From: Staphylococcus sp. ACRSN
GTDB lineage: Bacteria > Bacillota > Bacilli > Staphylococcales > Staphylococcaceae
Assembly: GCF_022346615.1 (NCBI RefSeq)
Contig: NZ_JAKRNS010000011.1
Span: 1-64,000 of the forward strand
Direction: 5' to 3'
Length of the DNA: 64,000 nt
The position numbers and the translations under genes are program-made. Position 1 is the first letter of the stretch. Every line of letters begins with the position of its first letter. A model generated the notes under the pieces. It did not search any database, was not told where the DNA came from, and was given only the letters and a program-made list of their open reading frames with translations. Below are positions 29,071 through 38,054 of the stretch, one piece after another.

Positions 29071-29496
29071 ATGTTCCAACAAAATTATCCAAGTGTACAA
29101 CATGGTTACCAATTTGAATTAAATAAGGATTTTAATTTTTCTGCAGCACATTACATTCCAAGTGAAGATGCTGGTAAGTGTATGAGAACACACGGTCATA
29201 CGTACTTTGTAAATTTGACAATCGCGGGCGATACACTCGACCATAATGGCTTTTTAGTAAATTTTAGTGATTTAAAAAAATTAATACATGGCCAATTCGA
29301 TCATCATTTATTAAATGAGCTTCCACAATTCGAAGGCAAGAGCCCTTCTACAGAAGTTGTAGCACAAACAATTTATGAAATGGTCCAAAATTCATTAGAC
29401 GCACGTCATAACAAACCAAAATGTTTACAGGTATATGTAAGAGAAACACCAACGAGTTATGTAGTGTATAGACCTAAGGAGACAACACATGAGTAA
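29071..29496 (+). CDS. queD: 6-carboxytetrahydropterin synthase QueD
   Basis: QueD converts dihydroneopterin triphosphate to 6-carboxytetrahydropterin, the first queuosine-specific step. It has 141 residues from the ATG at 29071, which has AAAGGAG nine bases upstream. An ATG seven codons earlier lies before that site. The zinc histidines are H27, H41 and H43 (SAAHYIP and THGHTY), and the catalytic cysteine is C37. The 3' end overlaps queE by eight bases. Confidence 0.94.
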   Translation: MFQQNYPSVQHGYQFELNKDFNFSAAHYIPSEDAGKCMRTHGHTYFVNLTIAGDTLDHNGFLVNFSDLKKLIHGQFDHHLLNELPQFEGKSPSTEVVAQTIYEMVQNSLDARHNKPKCLQVYVRETPTSYVVYRPKETTHE

Positions 29497-30205
29497 GATA
29501 CCTGTATTAGAAATATTCGGTCCTACGATTCAAGGCGAAGGCCGTGTCATAGGTCGTAAAACAATGTTTGTCAGAACTGCAGGTTGTGATTATAGATGTA
29601 GTTGGTGTGATTCAAGCTTTACTTGGGATGGTAGTGCCAAAGATGATATCAAGCTTATGACAGCTGAAGAGATTTATGATGAACTATATGAAGTTGCTGG
29701 TGATTCATTTAATCATGTTACGATTTCAGGTGGTAATCCTGCATTAATCAAAGGTATTCAATCTTTAGTTGATTTATTCGACAGTAAAAATATCAAAAGT
29801 GCATTAGAAACACAAGGTAGTAAATTCCAACCTTGGATGACTCAAATTGATGATTTAACAATAAGTCCAAAACCGCCTAGCTCTAAAATGAAACCTAACC
29901 TCCCAATTTTAGATGAAGTTATTAAACAATGTGTAGAAGAGACATTAAATCTTAAAGTTGTTATTTTTGATGATGCAGATTATGAATTTGCAAAAATGAT
30001 ACATCATCGCTATCCTAATATTCCTTTTTACCTACAAGTTGGTAATCCTTATTTAGATGGCGAATATGTTGAATCACATACTGAAAGATTGTTAACACTC
30101 TATGAAACACTTGTCGATCGTGTGATGGCTAGCCCTGATATGAATAATGTCTATGTTCTACCTCAACTACACACCTTACTTTGGAGCAATAAAAAAGGTG
30201 TTTAA
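29489..30205 (+). CDS. queE: 7-carboxy-7-deazaguanine synthase QueE
   Basis: A radical SAM enzyme of 238 residues that contracts the pterin ring to form 7-carboxy-7-deazaguanine. The cluster-binding CxxxCxxC is C33, C37 and C40 in AGCDYRCSWCDSS. IFGPTIQGEGRVIGR is the QueE N-terminal motif, and ISGGNPAL is the SAM-binding segment. It is the last gene of queCDE, followed by a strong terminator. Confidence 0.95.
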   Translation: MSKIPVLEIFGPTIQGEGRVIGRKTMFVRTAGCDYRCSWCDSSFTWDGSAKDDIKLMTAEEIYDELYEVAGDSFNHVTISGGNPALIKGIQSLVDLFDSKNIKSALETQGSKFQPWMTQIDDLTISPKPPSSKMKPNLPILDEVIKQCVEETLNLKVVIFDDADYEFAKMIHHRYPNIPFYLQVGNPYLDGEYVESHTERLLTLYETLVDRVMASPDMNNVYVLPQLHTLLWSNKKGV

Positions 30206-30219
30206 ATTGAGATTTTACT

Positions 30220-30267
30220 GTGATGCGTTGTATAATGCTCTTTGTCCTATCAACGCATCACTTTTTT
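30220..30267 (+). terminator. Terminator after queE
   Basis: A perfect 11-bp stem (30220-30230 with 30251-30261) with a 20-base loop and six T. Confidence 0.85.
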
Positions 30268-30599
30268 ATGGTAAAATTTAGTATTATTAAATAAATTCAT
30301 AAATTACTGTTAAGTAACCTATCGAATTGGAATACATGAACACAATTCATCCTTACATTAACAATGTATATTAAATGACTAATTGTATGTTTTGAACAGA
30401 TTATAATATTTTGAACATACGTTTACATTTAATAGGACAGTCACACTGCTTATTATTTAGAATTATTTTTCGATTACTACGAAAATGAATCATTTAATAA
30501 CTAAACTTCTAAATGCTGAAACATTGAATGTTTTCATATGAATAAATTTATCTTAATTGATATAATATTGCAGTGAAGTATCTAGGTTAGGAGAGCACC
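30268..30599. other. Intergenic region upstream of a membrane-protein gene
   Basis: AT-rich. GATATAATATT about 40 bp before the start at 30600 is a plausible extended -10 box. A GTATGTT/AACATAC inverted pair with TTTTGAAC direct repeats lies around 30386-30420. No gene is evident. Confidence 0.4.
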
Positions 30600-31196
30600 A
30601 TGCTAATAAATATAATCATAAATATAGCTGCGGTATTAATCGTCTTCGGTATTGATTTATATCGTCAGAATTACAAACAACTAAAGTTTAGCTCTATACT
30701 CATTGCATTAACTATCACAAGTATTATCAACTTAATTATAGTTGGTAAATATGACTTTATTTCTGTATACACTAATATACAATTTATATTATGGACAATT
30801 TTACAACTTTATTTAAATAAAAAAGTTCATACTTTTGTTATTTCGCAACAAAAATTTATAGCTTTTATCATAACAAGTATGTTAAGTACTTCATTAATTT
30901 TAACTTACAGTACAAGTAATGATTCTTATTATATGTCGGTTCCATATTTGGCGCCATCGATTTTTATGATTGGTGCGATTGTTGTTTTCTATAGTAGTTT
31001 TCAACCAAATGAGCAAGCCAAAATAGGATTCATGCAACGTATTAAACATCCCGTATTAGTTGGGCAAATCCTTATGATTCTTTCTACTACATTAATGACA
31101 TTACTTACACCATATTGGTATATGTTTATTATTATTCACGCCATTTTCATTTCATTTGTAATCTGGCAAAATATATTTTTACATAAACGTGGTTAA
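30600..31196 (+). CDS. Uncharacterised polytopic membrane protein
   Basis: A 198-residue protein with about six hydrophobic segments and few charged residues outside short loops. I recognise no domain. The ATG has AGGAGAG upstream. A glsB-like gene follows after 60 bp with its own ribosome site and may share the transcript. In S. aureus the neighbouring genes would be saePQRS, but this protein does not resemble SaeP or SaeQ as far as I can judge. Confidence 0.8.
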   Translation: MLINIIINIAAVLIVFGIDLYRQNYKQLKFSSILIALTITSIINLIIVGKYDFISVYTNIQFILWTILQLYLNKKVHTFVISQQKFIAFIITSMLSTSLILTYSTSNDSYYMSVPYLAPSIFMIGAIVVFYSSFQPNEQAKIGFMQRIKHPVLVGQILMILSTTLMTLLTPYWYMFIIIHAIFISFVIWQNIFLHKRG

Positions 31197-31256
31197 TTCA
31201 ATTCAATTTGTGGTAAATATTAATGTTGAAGAAATTAAATAAAAGGAGGTTATATT

Positions 31257-31514
31257 ATGGGATTTATATTAATGCTAATTGTCGGCGGTCTAATCGGTTG
31301 GATTGCTGGTGGCATCGTCGGTAAAGATATTCCAGGTGGTATTTTAGGTAATATTATTGCTGGTATCGTCGGCTCAGCTCTAGGTTCTTGGTTATTAGGA
31401 GATTGGGGTTGGCACTTAGGTGGTATCGCAATCTTCCCTGCTTTAATTGGTACAATTATATTAGTTGCAGTCGTATCATTTATTGTCGGTAAATTACGTA
31501 AGAAAAAATCGTAA
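31257..31514 (+). CDS. GlsB/YeaQ/YmgE-family small membrane protein
   Basis: A glycine-rich protein of 85 residues with three hydrophobic segments. GGLIGWIAGGIVGK and GGILGNIIAGIVGSALGSWL are typical of the family called transglycosylase-associated. The molecular function is unsettled; homologues are linked to stress responses. An AAAGGAGG site precedes the ATG and a strong terminator follows. The opposite strand is also open here but looks like an artefact. Confidence 0.88.
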   Translation: MGFILMLIVGGLIGWIAGGIVGKDIPGGILGNIIAGIVGSALGSWLLGDWGWHLGGIAIFPALIGTIILVAVVSFIVGKLRKKKS

Positions 31515-31600
31515 TAATATAACCAATTCATATTAATATTACTGAGATATTCACCCTAGTTCGATGAAGAAACTAGGACATAACTCTCTATGATTAAAAT

Positions 31601-31633
31601 AAGAGAGCTAATCTAATAGATTAGCTCTCTTTT
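31601..31633 (+). terminator. Terminator after the glsB-like gene
   Basis: A 12-bp perfect stem (31601-31612 with 31620-31631), then TTTTATATTTAAAA. The preceding ACTAGGACATAA and the stem resemble other terminators of this window. Confidence 0.85.
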
Positions 31634-31668
31634 ATATTTAAAATAGGTATAGTTTATATTTTATTATT

Positions 31669-31800
31669 TTAATGTGAAATCACAATGATTTGTGAAGTTT
31701 TTTGGTGAGGCTTTTGAGTAGTCAATATCAGCAAAAGACTGAGTCTCAGACGACATCCTAGGTAACAATATAGTAAGTTAAAAGTCGGCTAATAACCAGT
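31669..31800 (+). repeat. Structured intergenic repeat, relative B
   Basis: AATGTGAAATCAC, TTGTGAAGT, GAGGCTTTTGAG and CATCCTAGGTAACAATA occur in the same order as in the copies at 33710 (plus) and 56340 (minus). AACCAGTAAATGCATTT at 31796-31812 looks like the remnant of the flanking hairpin seen intact at the other two copies. Confidence 0.55.
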
Positions 31801-31929
31801 AAATGCATTTTATATCCTAGACTTTTTTATATCATAATATCCTAAATTTATTTCAATTTCTTTATGCTACTATATATGACAGATGTTCATCTTAATTTTT
31901 ATAACAAGACTAAATATGTTTAAAGTAAG

Positions 31930-31975
31930 AAAGTCCTTAAATAAATATTAAAATTTACTTAAGGACTTTTATTTA
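31930..31975. terminator. Hairpin between the repeat and the csbB-like gene
   Basis: A perfect 11-bp stem (31930-31940 with 31959-31969). T-rich sequence follows on the plus side and a weaker T-rich run on the minus side. It could end the csbB-like transcript, whose stop is at 32046. Confidence 0.6.
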
Positions 31976-32045
31976 ATTTTTACGCTTTGAAAAATTTATT
32001 ATCGTAGCACACGCACATTGGTTTTCACTATATTAACCATAGCAT

Positions 32046-33110
32046 TTAACGATGATTTACTAATTCCTTATTACGTTTATAGTGTTTTTTATATTTAAAT
32101 TGTTCACTGTTAAATTCTTTTGTTCCCATATTAGATGATAAATCTTGGTCTAGGTTTGACTTAACTTTATCATTACGTAGATTGGTAGCTTGGACAATAT
32201 ATTTCGGTCTCTCTTTCACTTCATAGTATATGCGTCCAATATATTCACCTACAACACCAATCGAAATCAATTGAATACCACCAAGTAATAGAATTGCAGC
32301 TATTGTTGAAAAGTATCCAGGTGTATTCACACCATTTAATATAATACCTGCAAAAATAAATGTAATATATAGAATGCTGACAAAAAATACAAATAGCCCA
32401 AGATAAATCATTGCACGTAGTGGTTTGGTATTAAATGATAGTAAGCCATCTATGCCATAATTAAGTAATTTACCAAATGACCACTTAGACTCACCATCTT
32501 CTCTTTCAACATTTTCATAAGTAAATACTTTCGTATTATAACCTATCCATTCATACAATCCTTTAGAAAAACGATTGCATTCATCTAATTCAGTTAGAGA
32601 ATTGACAGCACGTTGACTCAACAATCTAAAATCACCAACACCGTCTTCCAATTCGATATCTTCAACGAAACGATTGATTGCTTTATAATAAATTTGCGTC
32701 ATAATTTTACGTGATTTTTTTTCGCCAGTTCTATCTCTTTTAGCGACTACTTGATCATAACCATCCATATACCCTTCAATCATTTTAGGAATAAATTCAG
32801 GAGGGTGTTGTAAATCCGCATCTATCATAATTACTGCATCACAATCTTTACTATTCTGATATCCAGCAATCATTGCAGATTCCTTTCCAAAATTTCGACT
32901 GAATGATATGAATTTAACATGTTCATCTTTTGTAGCTATCTCTTGAATATAATTAATCGTTTTATCCTTACTTCCATCATCAATAAATAACAAATCATAT
33001 TGATATTGATGATGCGCACTATCTTCTGACAATATCTCTGATAAGCGCTGATAAGTTTTTAATATTACTTCACCTTCATTAAAGCAAGGCACAATTACTC
33101 TTATTTGCAT
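32046..33110 (-). CDS. csbB: Family 2 glycosyltransferase, CsbB/GtrB-like
   Basis: A 354-residue membrane glycosyltransferase. The N-terminal GT-A domain begins with RVIVPCFNEGE, has the LFIDDGSKD nucleotide-sugar motif and the metal-binding MIDADLQHPP. Two C-terminal membrane segments (about 230-255 and 265-290) precede a basic tail. Such enzymes charge undecaprenyl phosphate with a sugar (often GlcNAc), which a YfhO-like enzyme then adds to lipoteichoic acid. No gtcA or yfhO is adjacent. The symbol rests on similarity to staphylococcal CsbB. I find no clear SigB promoter upstream. Confidence 0.82.
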   Translation of the reverse strand: MQIRVIVPCFNEGEVILKTYQRLSEILSEDSAHHQYQYDLLFIDDGSKDKTINYIQEIATKDEHVKFISFSRNFGKESAMIAGYQNSKDCDAVIMIDADLQHPPEFIPKMIEGYMDGYDQVVAKRDRTGEKKSRKIMTQIYYKAINRFVEDIELEDGVGDFRLLSQRAVNSLTELDECNRFSKGLYEWIGYNTKVFTYENVEREDGESKWSFGKLLNYGIDGLLSFNTKPLRAMIYLGLFVFFVSILYITFIFAGIILNGVNTPGYFSTIAAILLLGGIQLISIGVVGEYIGRIYYEVKERPKYIVQATNLRNDKVKSNLDQDLSSNMGTKEFNSEQFKYKKHYKRNKELVNHR

Positions 33111-33700
33111 ACCTTAACACCTTCATTTCAGTTACTTCTATTCTTACTTTATCAATATTAATCATCTTAAAGCTAACTTAATCATTTAGATTTACACAAT
33201 CTTTATATTGAATTAATAATCAAGTAAAAAAATTAAAGTTTTTTAAAATAAGTTTGTTATTAACAATGATGTGAAGTTTAAAATTTTAACTTGGTTAATC
33301 TATTTAATCTGTTATTTGCATCATAATCGGAAAAATAATAACATAGTTCAAAATTAAAAGTATTAAAAAATATAATTCAAGTTCAATATTTAGCATATTC
33401 CCCTTTTTTATATTTGAAAACAAATCCACGTTATATTCAATCTATTATACAACAACTTCACTTTATCATATCATGCCAATTTACATTCTCTGTATATTTC
33501 GCTCGCATGGTATATCGATACTAAAATAATCTGAATGAAACATAAATAGCCATTTTGAAAAAAATAAACTACATAGTAATTAAATAGCCTTATTTATATT
33601 TAAAATCAGTAATATATACTTTATTAATATCGAAAAAGTAATACCTTTCGCATAATAAACTGATTACTAAACAAACTTAAAATGAGGGGCTTTCAGTATT
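33111..33700. other. Long intergenic region without a gene
   Basis: AT-rich spacer upstream of the csbB-like gene. No ORF with a ribosome site, no hairpin and no known riboswitch were seen. Together with the repeat that follows, nearly 1 kb lacks a gene here. Confidence 0.5.
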
Positions 33701-33709
33701 AGAGGATTT

Positions 33710-33820
33710 TAATGTAAAAGTCCATATATGTGAAGTATGTTGGTAATACTTCTGAGGAATCCGTACCAGTAAGCTAAGGTGGTATCCTAGACATGTGAGA
33801 CAACAATACGAAGTTTTGTA
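33710..33820 (+). repeat. Structured intergenic repeat, relative C
   Basis: Starts AATGTAAAAGTCC and ends ATCCTAGACATGTGAGACAA plus CAATACGAAGT, the same end as copies A1/A2. The middle (GTGAAGT, TTCTGAGG, GCTAAGGTGG) matches relative D. It is followed at once by the hairpin at 33825. Confidence 0.6.
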
Positions 33821-33824
33821 AATA

Positions 33825-33864
33825 AATAGCTAGTAAATGAATAAAAAATCATTTACTAGCTATT
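33825..33864. terminator. Perfect hairpin next to repeat C
   Basis: A 16-bp perfect stem (33825-33840 with 33849-33864; arm core TAGCTAGTAAATGA). Nearly the same hairpin flanks repeat D at 56283-56314. It may end the aldo/keto reductase transcript, about 220 bp past its stop, or be part of the repeat unit. Confidence 0.65.
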
Positions 33865-34086
33865 CTTCTTCTAAGATTTATTTCCTTGATTCTTGCATAA
33901 TGGGACAGTTTTTGTATTGATACGTCTTTAAATCAAGCTTTTAACTTTAGTTATTATGTTATATCAATACTGCTATTTTATATGCCTATATTTTTAAAAA
34001 ATAGGTTTAACCTAAGTGATTTCAGTCTTATTTGTTTCATCAGACCTACTTCTAATTTAATATTAGCAAACAACCTTTTGGTCTAA

Positions 34087-34926
34087 TTACTTTAATGTGC
34101 CAATTGATACTTTATCTGGATCTTTACCCTGACGTTCATTTACATTTAAATTGTCTATTAGTGCAATATCAGTTAATTCCAAATTAAAATCAAAAATATC
34201 AATATTCTCTTTAATTCGAGTTGGTGTTTTTGATTTAGGAATAATTAATCTATTATGTGCTAGATGCCAACGTAACACAATTTGAGCAGGTGTTTTATCA
34301 TAACGTTCTGCAATATCTGTTATAATTGGGTTATCTAGTAGGCCCTGATTTCTCATCAACGGCATCCAAGCAGTAACTGCGATATCATGTTTATCACAAA
34401 ATGCTTGTAATTCTTGTTGGTTGAAGTATGGATGCACCTCTATTTGGTTAACTGCTGGAACAACAGATGTTGCTTCCATTAATTTTTCTAAGTGATGTTG
34501 CTTAAAATTACAAACACCTATAGCACGTACCCATCCCTCTTCATATAATTTTTCCATTGCTTTATAGCTTTCGATAAACAAATCATCTTCTTCACATGGC
34601 CAATGTATTAGAAATAAATCCAAATAATCCGTGCCAAGGTTTTCTATTGATTTGGTAAAATATTCAATTGTCTGATCATAACCTTGATAATCATTCCATA
34701 ACTTTGATGTAATAAATAAATCTTCTCTTGGTATTTCAGAACGTTTTAAGGCATTGCCTAATGCAATTTCATTTTTGTAAAAATAAGCTGTATCAAATGC
34801 TCTATAACCTGCTTCTAATGCTGCTTCAATTGATGTTTCCATTTCTTCTTCAGTGATTTTATATACACCAAGCCCTACTTTAGGCATTGGATAACTATTG
34901 TTTAAGTAATACACGTCTTCTATCAT
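34087..34926 (-). CDS. Aldo/keto reductase (YvgN/plant-reductase-like)
   Basis: A monomeric NADPH-dependent oxidoreductase of 279 residues. The catalytic tetrad is D45, Y50, K75 and H108 (FDTAYFY, SKLWN, LIHWP). The cofactor motif IPKSKTPTRI lies near residues 230-240. Members reduce methylglyoxal and other reactive carbonyls; the substrate here is not evident. It stands alone, between the csbB-like gene and mpfA as in S. aureus. Confidence 0.9.
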   Translation of the reverse strand: MIEDVYYLNNSYPMPKVGLGVYKITEEEMETSIEAALEAGYRAFDTAYFYKNEIALGNALKRSEIPREDLFITSKLWNDYQGYDQTIEYFTKSIENLGTDYLDLFLIHWPCEEDDLFIESYKAMEKLYEEGWVRAIGVCNFKQHHLEKLMEATSVVPAVNQIEVHPYFNQQELQAFCDKHDIAVTAWMPLMRNQGLLDNPIITDIAERYDKTPAQIVLRWHLAHNRLIIPKSKTPTRIKENIDIFDFNLELTDIALIDNLNVNERQGKDPDKVSIGTLK

Positions 34927-35033
34927 GATGCAAATCCCCTTTCAACCACAAATAATGTTTATTCAATTTATTTTAATATACTCTTATAAAAAAATATACC
35001 AACACATCTTACTTTATTTATTTTCCAATTAGA

Positions 35034-35070
35034 CTAAAAAACCAGCTAAGTCATAAAGACCTAGCTGGTT
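35034..35070 (-). terminator. Terminator after mpfA
   Basis: An AACCAGCTA/TAGCTGGTT stem (35040-35048 with 35062-35070), followed on the minus strand by five T. Confidence 0.8.
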
Positions 35071-35095
35071 AATGATAAGCTCAAAAGAGCGCATA

Positions 35096-36445
35096 TTAAT
35101 CCTTTTCTTCCTCATCCTCATCATCTTCAGGAGTTGGACGAGTTTCATTAAATTCATATTTTAATATTACCGTAATGATTTGATGATTATCAATTTCAGC
35201 TATAACCCAACGATCATATTCTGTATCAACATAATCATTTTGTTGCAAGTTTGTATTATGCGCTTGTAGCCAACCACCAATAGTATCAATATCTTCTGAA
35301 TCAATAAATTCAATGCCAAATTGGTCATTTAAATCATCCAACAATACACGACCGTTGATCTGATATTTATTGTCTGATAATTTAACAACATCATTTACTT
35401 CATCATCATCAAATTCATCTCGTATTTCACCAACGATTTCCTCAAGTATATCTTCCATTGTTAATATACCTGCTGTACCACCATATTCGTCAATGATTAA
35501 ACTCATATGCACATGTTCACGTTGCATACGAATTAATGCATCACTAATACGTGTAGTTTCAGAAATCATAGGTAGTTCATGAATATAGTTGCTCACTTTA
35601 ATTGATTTACCAGATGCATATTCTGTTAAAAATTCTTTCACATTTACAAAACCTTTAACATGGTCTTTATCGCCATCTTCAGTTATAGGATATCTTGTAA
35701 ATTGATGCTCTTTAATTGTTTCCAATAATTCATCTACGTTAAATGGTTCATTTAATGTAATCATTTGTGTACGTGGTACCATGATGTCCTTCGCATGACG
35801 TTCATCAAATGAAAAAATATTTTGCATATAAGCTAATTCAGTTTGATTGATTTCTCCACCATTGTAGCTATTATTAATTATTATTTTAATTTCTTCTTCT
35901 GACATCGCATCATTATTTGCATCAGGATCTACACCAAACATACGAATAATCATTCTTGCTGAACCATTCATTAACCAAATTAATGGTTTCATTACTGTAC
36001 CAAAATAGTACAACGGTCTTGCATAAATGAGTGCTAACTTTTCAGTGTATTGGATTGCCAAAGTCTTAGGTGCCAATTCACCAAGTACAACATGTAAATA
36101 CGTTACAACAATAAATGCCACAATAAATGAAATAGTTGTTGTCAATGCCTCAGGTAAATTAATTAATTCAAATAGAGGATGTAACAACTTATCAAACGTA
36201 GGTTCACCAAGCCACCCAAGTCCTAAAGATGTAACAGTTATACCTAACTGACATGCAGATAGATAATAATCAAGGTTCTTGATCATTTTTTTTACGATTC
36301 GAGCACTGCCATTACCTTCTGTGGCAAGTTGTTCGATTCTTGTTGTTCTTACTTTAACAAGTGCAAACTCCGATCCGACGAAGACCGTCGTCAATGCTAT
36401 TAAAAGAAAAAATATTACTAAATTCATTATGGTCACAGTTTCCAA
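35096..36445 (-). CDS. mpfA: CNNM/CorC-family magnesium exporter MpfA
   Basis: A 449-residue membrane protein. The DUF21 transmembrane domain occupies about 8-190 ([26 protein letters not shown]), followed by a CBS pair (about 210-330, containing DIMVPRTQM and [12 protein letters not shown]) and a CorC/HlyC domain (about 345-425). An acidic tail ends it. The S. aureus orthologue protects against high Mg2+. The start used is TTG at 36445, five bases after AGGGA; an ATG six codons later lacks a site. That AGGGA lies within a hairpin, so translation may be regulated. Confidence 0.9.
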   Translation of the reverse strand: METVTIMNLVIFFLLIALTTVFVGSEFALVKVRTTRIEQLATEGNGSARIVKKMIKNLDYYLSACQLGITVTSLGLGWLGEPTFDKLLHPLFELINLPEALTTTISFIVAFIVVTYLHVVLGELAPKTLAIQYTEKLALIYARPLYYFGTVMKPLIWLMNGSARMIIRMFGVDPDANNDAMSEEEIKIIINNSYNGGEINQTELAYMQNIFSFDERHAKDIMVPRTQMITLNEPFNVDELLETIKEHQFTRYPITEDGDKDHVKGFVNVKEFLTEYASGKSIKVSNYIHELPMISETTRISDALIRMQREHVHMSLIIDEYGGTAGILTMEDILEEIVGEIRDEFDDDEVNDVVKLSDNKYQINGRVLLDDLNDQFGIEFIDSEDIDTIGGWLQAHNTNLQQNDYVDTEYDRWVIAEIDNHQIITVILKYEFNETRPTPEDDEDEEEKD

Positions 36446-36451
36446 TTAGTT

Positions 36452-36501
36452 CCCTATTTCTAGGGATTCACCTCCAAAATATCGTGTCACAATAGGTGAC
36501 C
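36452..36501 (-). promoter_or_regulatory. Structured leader of mpfA with alternative pairings
   Basis: Hairpin 1 (36487-36501, GTCAC/GTGAC) and hairpin 2 (36452-36467, TCCCTA/TAGGGA). The 3' arm of hairpin 2 holds the AGGGA ribosome site of mpfA. TCACCT inside hairpin 1 can instead pair with AGGTGA (36469-36474) just before hairpin 2. The two arrangements exclude each other, as in a riboswitch-like leader. It does not fit the M-box or yybP-ykoY consensus as I know them. Confidence 0.45.
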
Positions 36502-36544
36502 GTTCATAAAATTTTCTATCTCGCAATGCTATAAAATTACTTAC

Positions 36545-36559
36545 TAAATCCTTCCCATT
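36545..36559 (-). CDS. Candidate five-codon leader ORF upstream of mpfA
   Basis: ATG GGA AGG ATT TAG (Met-Gly-Arg-Ile) follows AGGGAGGTG with a five-base spacer, a near-perfect ribosome site far stronger than that of mpfA itself. It lies 100 bases upstream of the mpfA start in the presumed leader. An overlapping GTG reading frame of nine codons also exists. The peptide may be regulatory or the site may only recruit ribosomes; neither is shown. Confidence 0.35.
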
Positions 36560-36712
36560 GTAACACCTCCCTAAAAATACGCATTTCCTTTATTTTATCA
36601 TAATGTAATCTTGCAATCTAATTTATACTACAATTTTTATTTGTTCAACTAGACATTAAAACGTAAAATTTTGTTTGAGTCAACTTTCCACTATTATATA
36701 TTATTTTATTTT

Positions 36713-37882
36713 TTAAAAAATTCTTTTTTCAAACTGATGAATTTCTCCCTCTTTAATTGTCGCACATACTGTTTGATCATTATCTAAAATTACAATATCT
36801 GCATCTTTTCCTACGGCCAAACTACCTTTTTGATGCTCAATATTAAGTGCAATCGCCTGGTTTAGACTAGTGACACGCCAAATTTTGTCTAATGATTCAC
36901 CAGTAAAGACCATTAAATTTTTCACGCCTTCATTCATTTTTAATATACTACCTGCTAATGCACCTGACTCTAATCTTGCTTCTGCACCTTTAACATGCAC
37001 ATTTTGGCCGCCAAGATCATATTCACCATCCGGCATACCTTTTGCTCGCATAGCATCCGTAATTAGGAAAAATTGCTTATTACCCTTTTGCTTCAAAGCA
37101 ATTTTTACAGCAGCAGGATGTGAATGAATACCATCTACAATTAATTCGGTGCTTAAAGTATCATTTGTCCACGCGGCACCAAACACACCGGGTTCTCTAT
37201 GTTCAAATGGCGTACCCGCATTATATAAATGGGTCACATGTCTAGCCCCTTGCTCTACAGCTTCATTCACCTCATCATATGTTGCCACAGTATGACCAAT
37301 GGAAAATTTGATTTTGTCATGAAAGGCAGCTAATGTTTCCCTTGCACCACTAACTTCTGGTGCAAATGTTATTACTTTAATTTGTTGATTTGCTATATTT
37401 TGAAATTGTTGTATTTTTTCTATTGAAGGTCTTTGGACATATTTAGGATTTTGTGCACCTACTTTATGTTCTGAGATAAATGGCCCTTCTAAATGAATAC
37501 CAACAATGTCTGCAGCTTGATATTTGTTATGATTCGCTTGATACTTCACTATATTTTTCAAAGCTTTAATAATATTATCATCTGATTGCGTCATCGTTGT
37601 CGCTAAAAAACTCGTTGTCCCTTCAGATAATAAAGATTCTGCAAAATGTTTCAATCCTGTTTCTGATGCATCCATTGCATCCTCACCATATCCACCATGT
37701 ATATGAATATCAATAAACCCAGGTAAAACATGAAGTCCATTCGCATCATACTTAGGTAATGTACCTTCATATTCTCCCTTTCCTAATCCAGCAATTTTAC
37801 CCGATTTTACTATGATATAGCCTGTTTCAATTGTTTCAAATTCTGTATAAATGCGGCCATTTTCTATCACATATTCTGCCAT
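36713..37882 (-). CDS. nagA: N-acetylglucosamine-6-phosphate deacetylase
   Basis: An amidohydrolase of 389 residues that converts GlcNAc-6-P to glucosamine-6-P for amino-sugar use and cell-wall recycling. Metal and substrate motifs are FIDIHIHGGYGEDAMD (about 57-72), GIHLEGPFIS, SIGHT and ITDAMRAKGMPDG with the catalytic aspartate. The C-terminal ADIVILD strand is typical. No terminator separates it from mpfA downstream, so some read-through into the mpfA leader is possible. nagB is not adjacent. Confidence 0.94.
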   Translation of the reverse strand: MAEYVIENGRIYTEFETIETGYIIVKSGKIAGLGKGEYEGTLPKYDANGLHVLPGFIDIHIHGGYGEDAMDASETGLKHFAESLLSEGTTSFLATTMTQSDDNIIKALKNIVKYQANHNKYQAADIVGIHLEGPFISEHKVGAQNPKYVQRPSIEKIQQFQNIANQQIKVITFAPEVSGARETLAAFHDKIKFSIGHTVATYDEVNEAVEQGARHVTHLYNAGTPFEHREPGVFGAAWTNDTLSTELIVDGIHSHPAAVKIALKQKGNKQFFLITDAMRAKGMPDGEYDLGGQNVHVKGAEARLESGALAGSILKMNEGVKNLMVFTGESLDKIWRVTSLNQAIALNIEHQKGSLAVGKDADIVILDNDQTVCATIKEGEIHQFEKRIF

Positions 37883-37991
37883 GTTATCTACCTTCTTTAC
37901 GTTAATTTACTCACTTCGGACAACGACGCTTTTATATCATTTTACCAAAATTATAGCTTATATTATAATCTTAAGTTTTTTATCTATTGAA

Positions 37992-38036
37992 AATAAAAAT
38001 CAGTAGAAATACGATAGCCACGTATCTCTACTGATT
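37992..38036 (-). terminator. Terminator after fruA
   Basis: A 16-bp stem with one mismatch (37999-38014 with 38021-38036) and T-rich sequence on the minus-strand 3' side. Confidence 0.8.
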
Positions 38037-38054
38037 AAAAATTTCAATTAAATT

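Noticed and set aside
31250-31531. 93-codon open frame on the minus strand opposite the glsB-like gene
   Set aside because: It is rich in Pro/Ile from reading the Gly-rich gene backwards, lacks a ribosome site and overlaps a recognised family member.
36446-36600. M-box (Mg2+) or yybP-ykoY riboswitch upstream of mpfA
   Set aside because: The conserved blocks of either class, as I know them, are missing; the region is reported as a new candidate leader instead.
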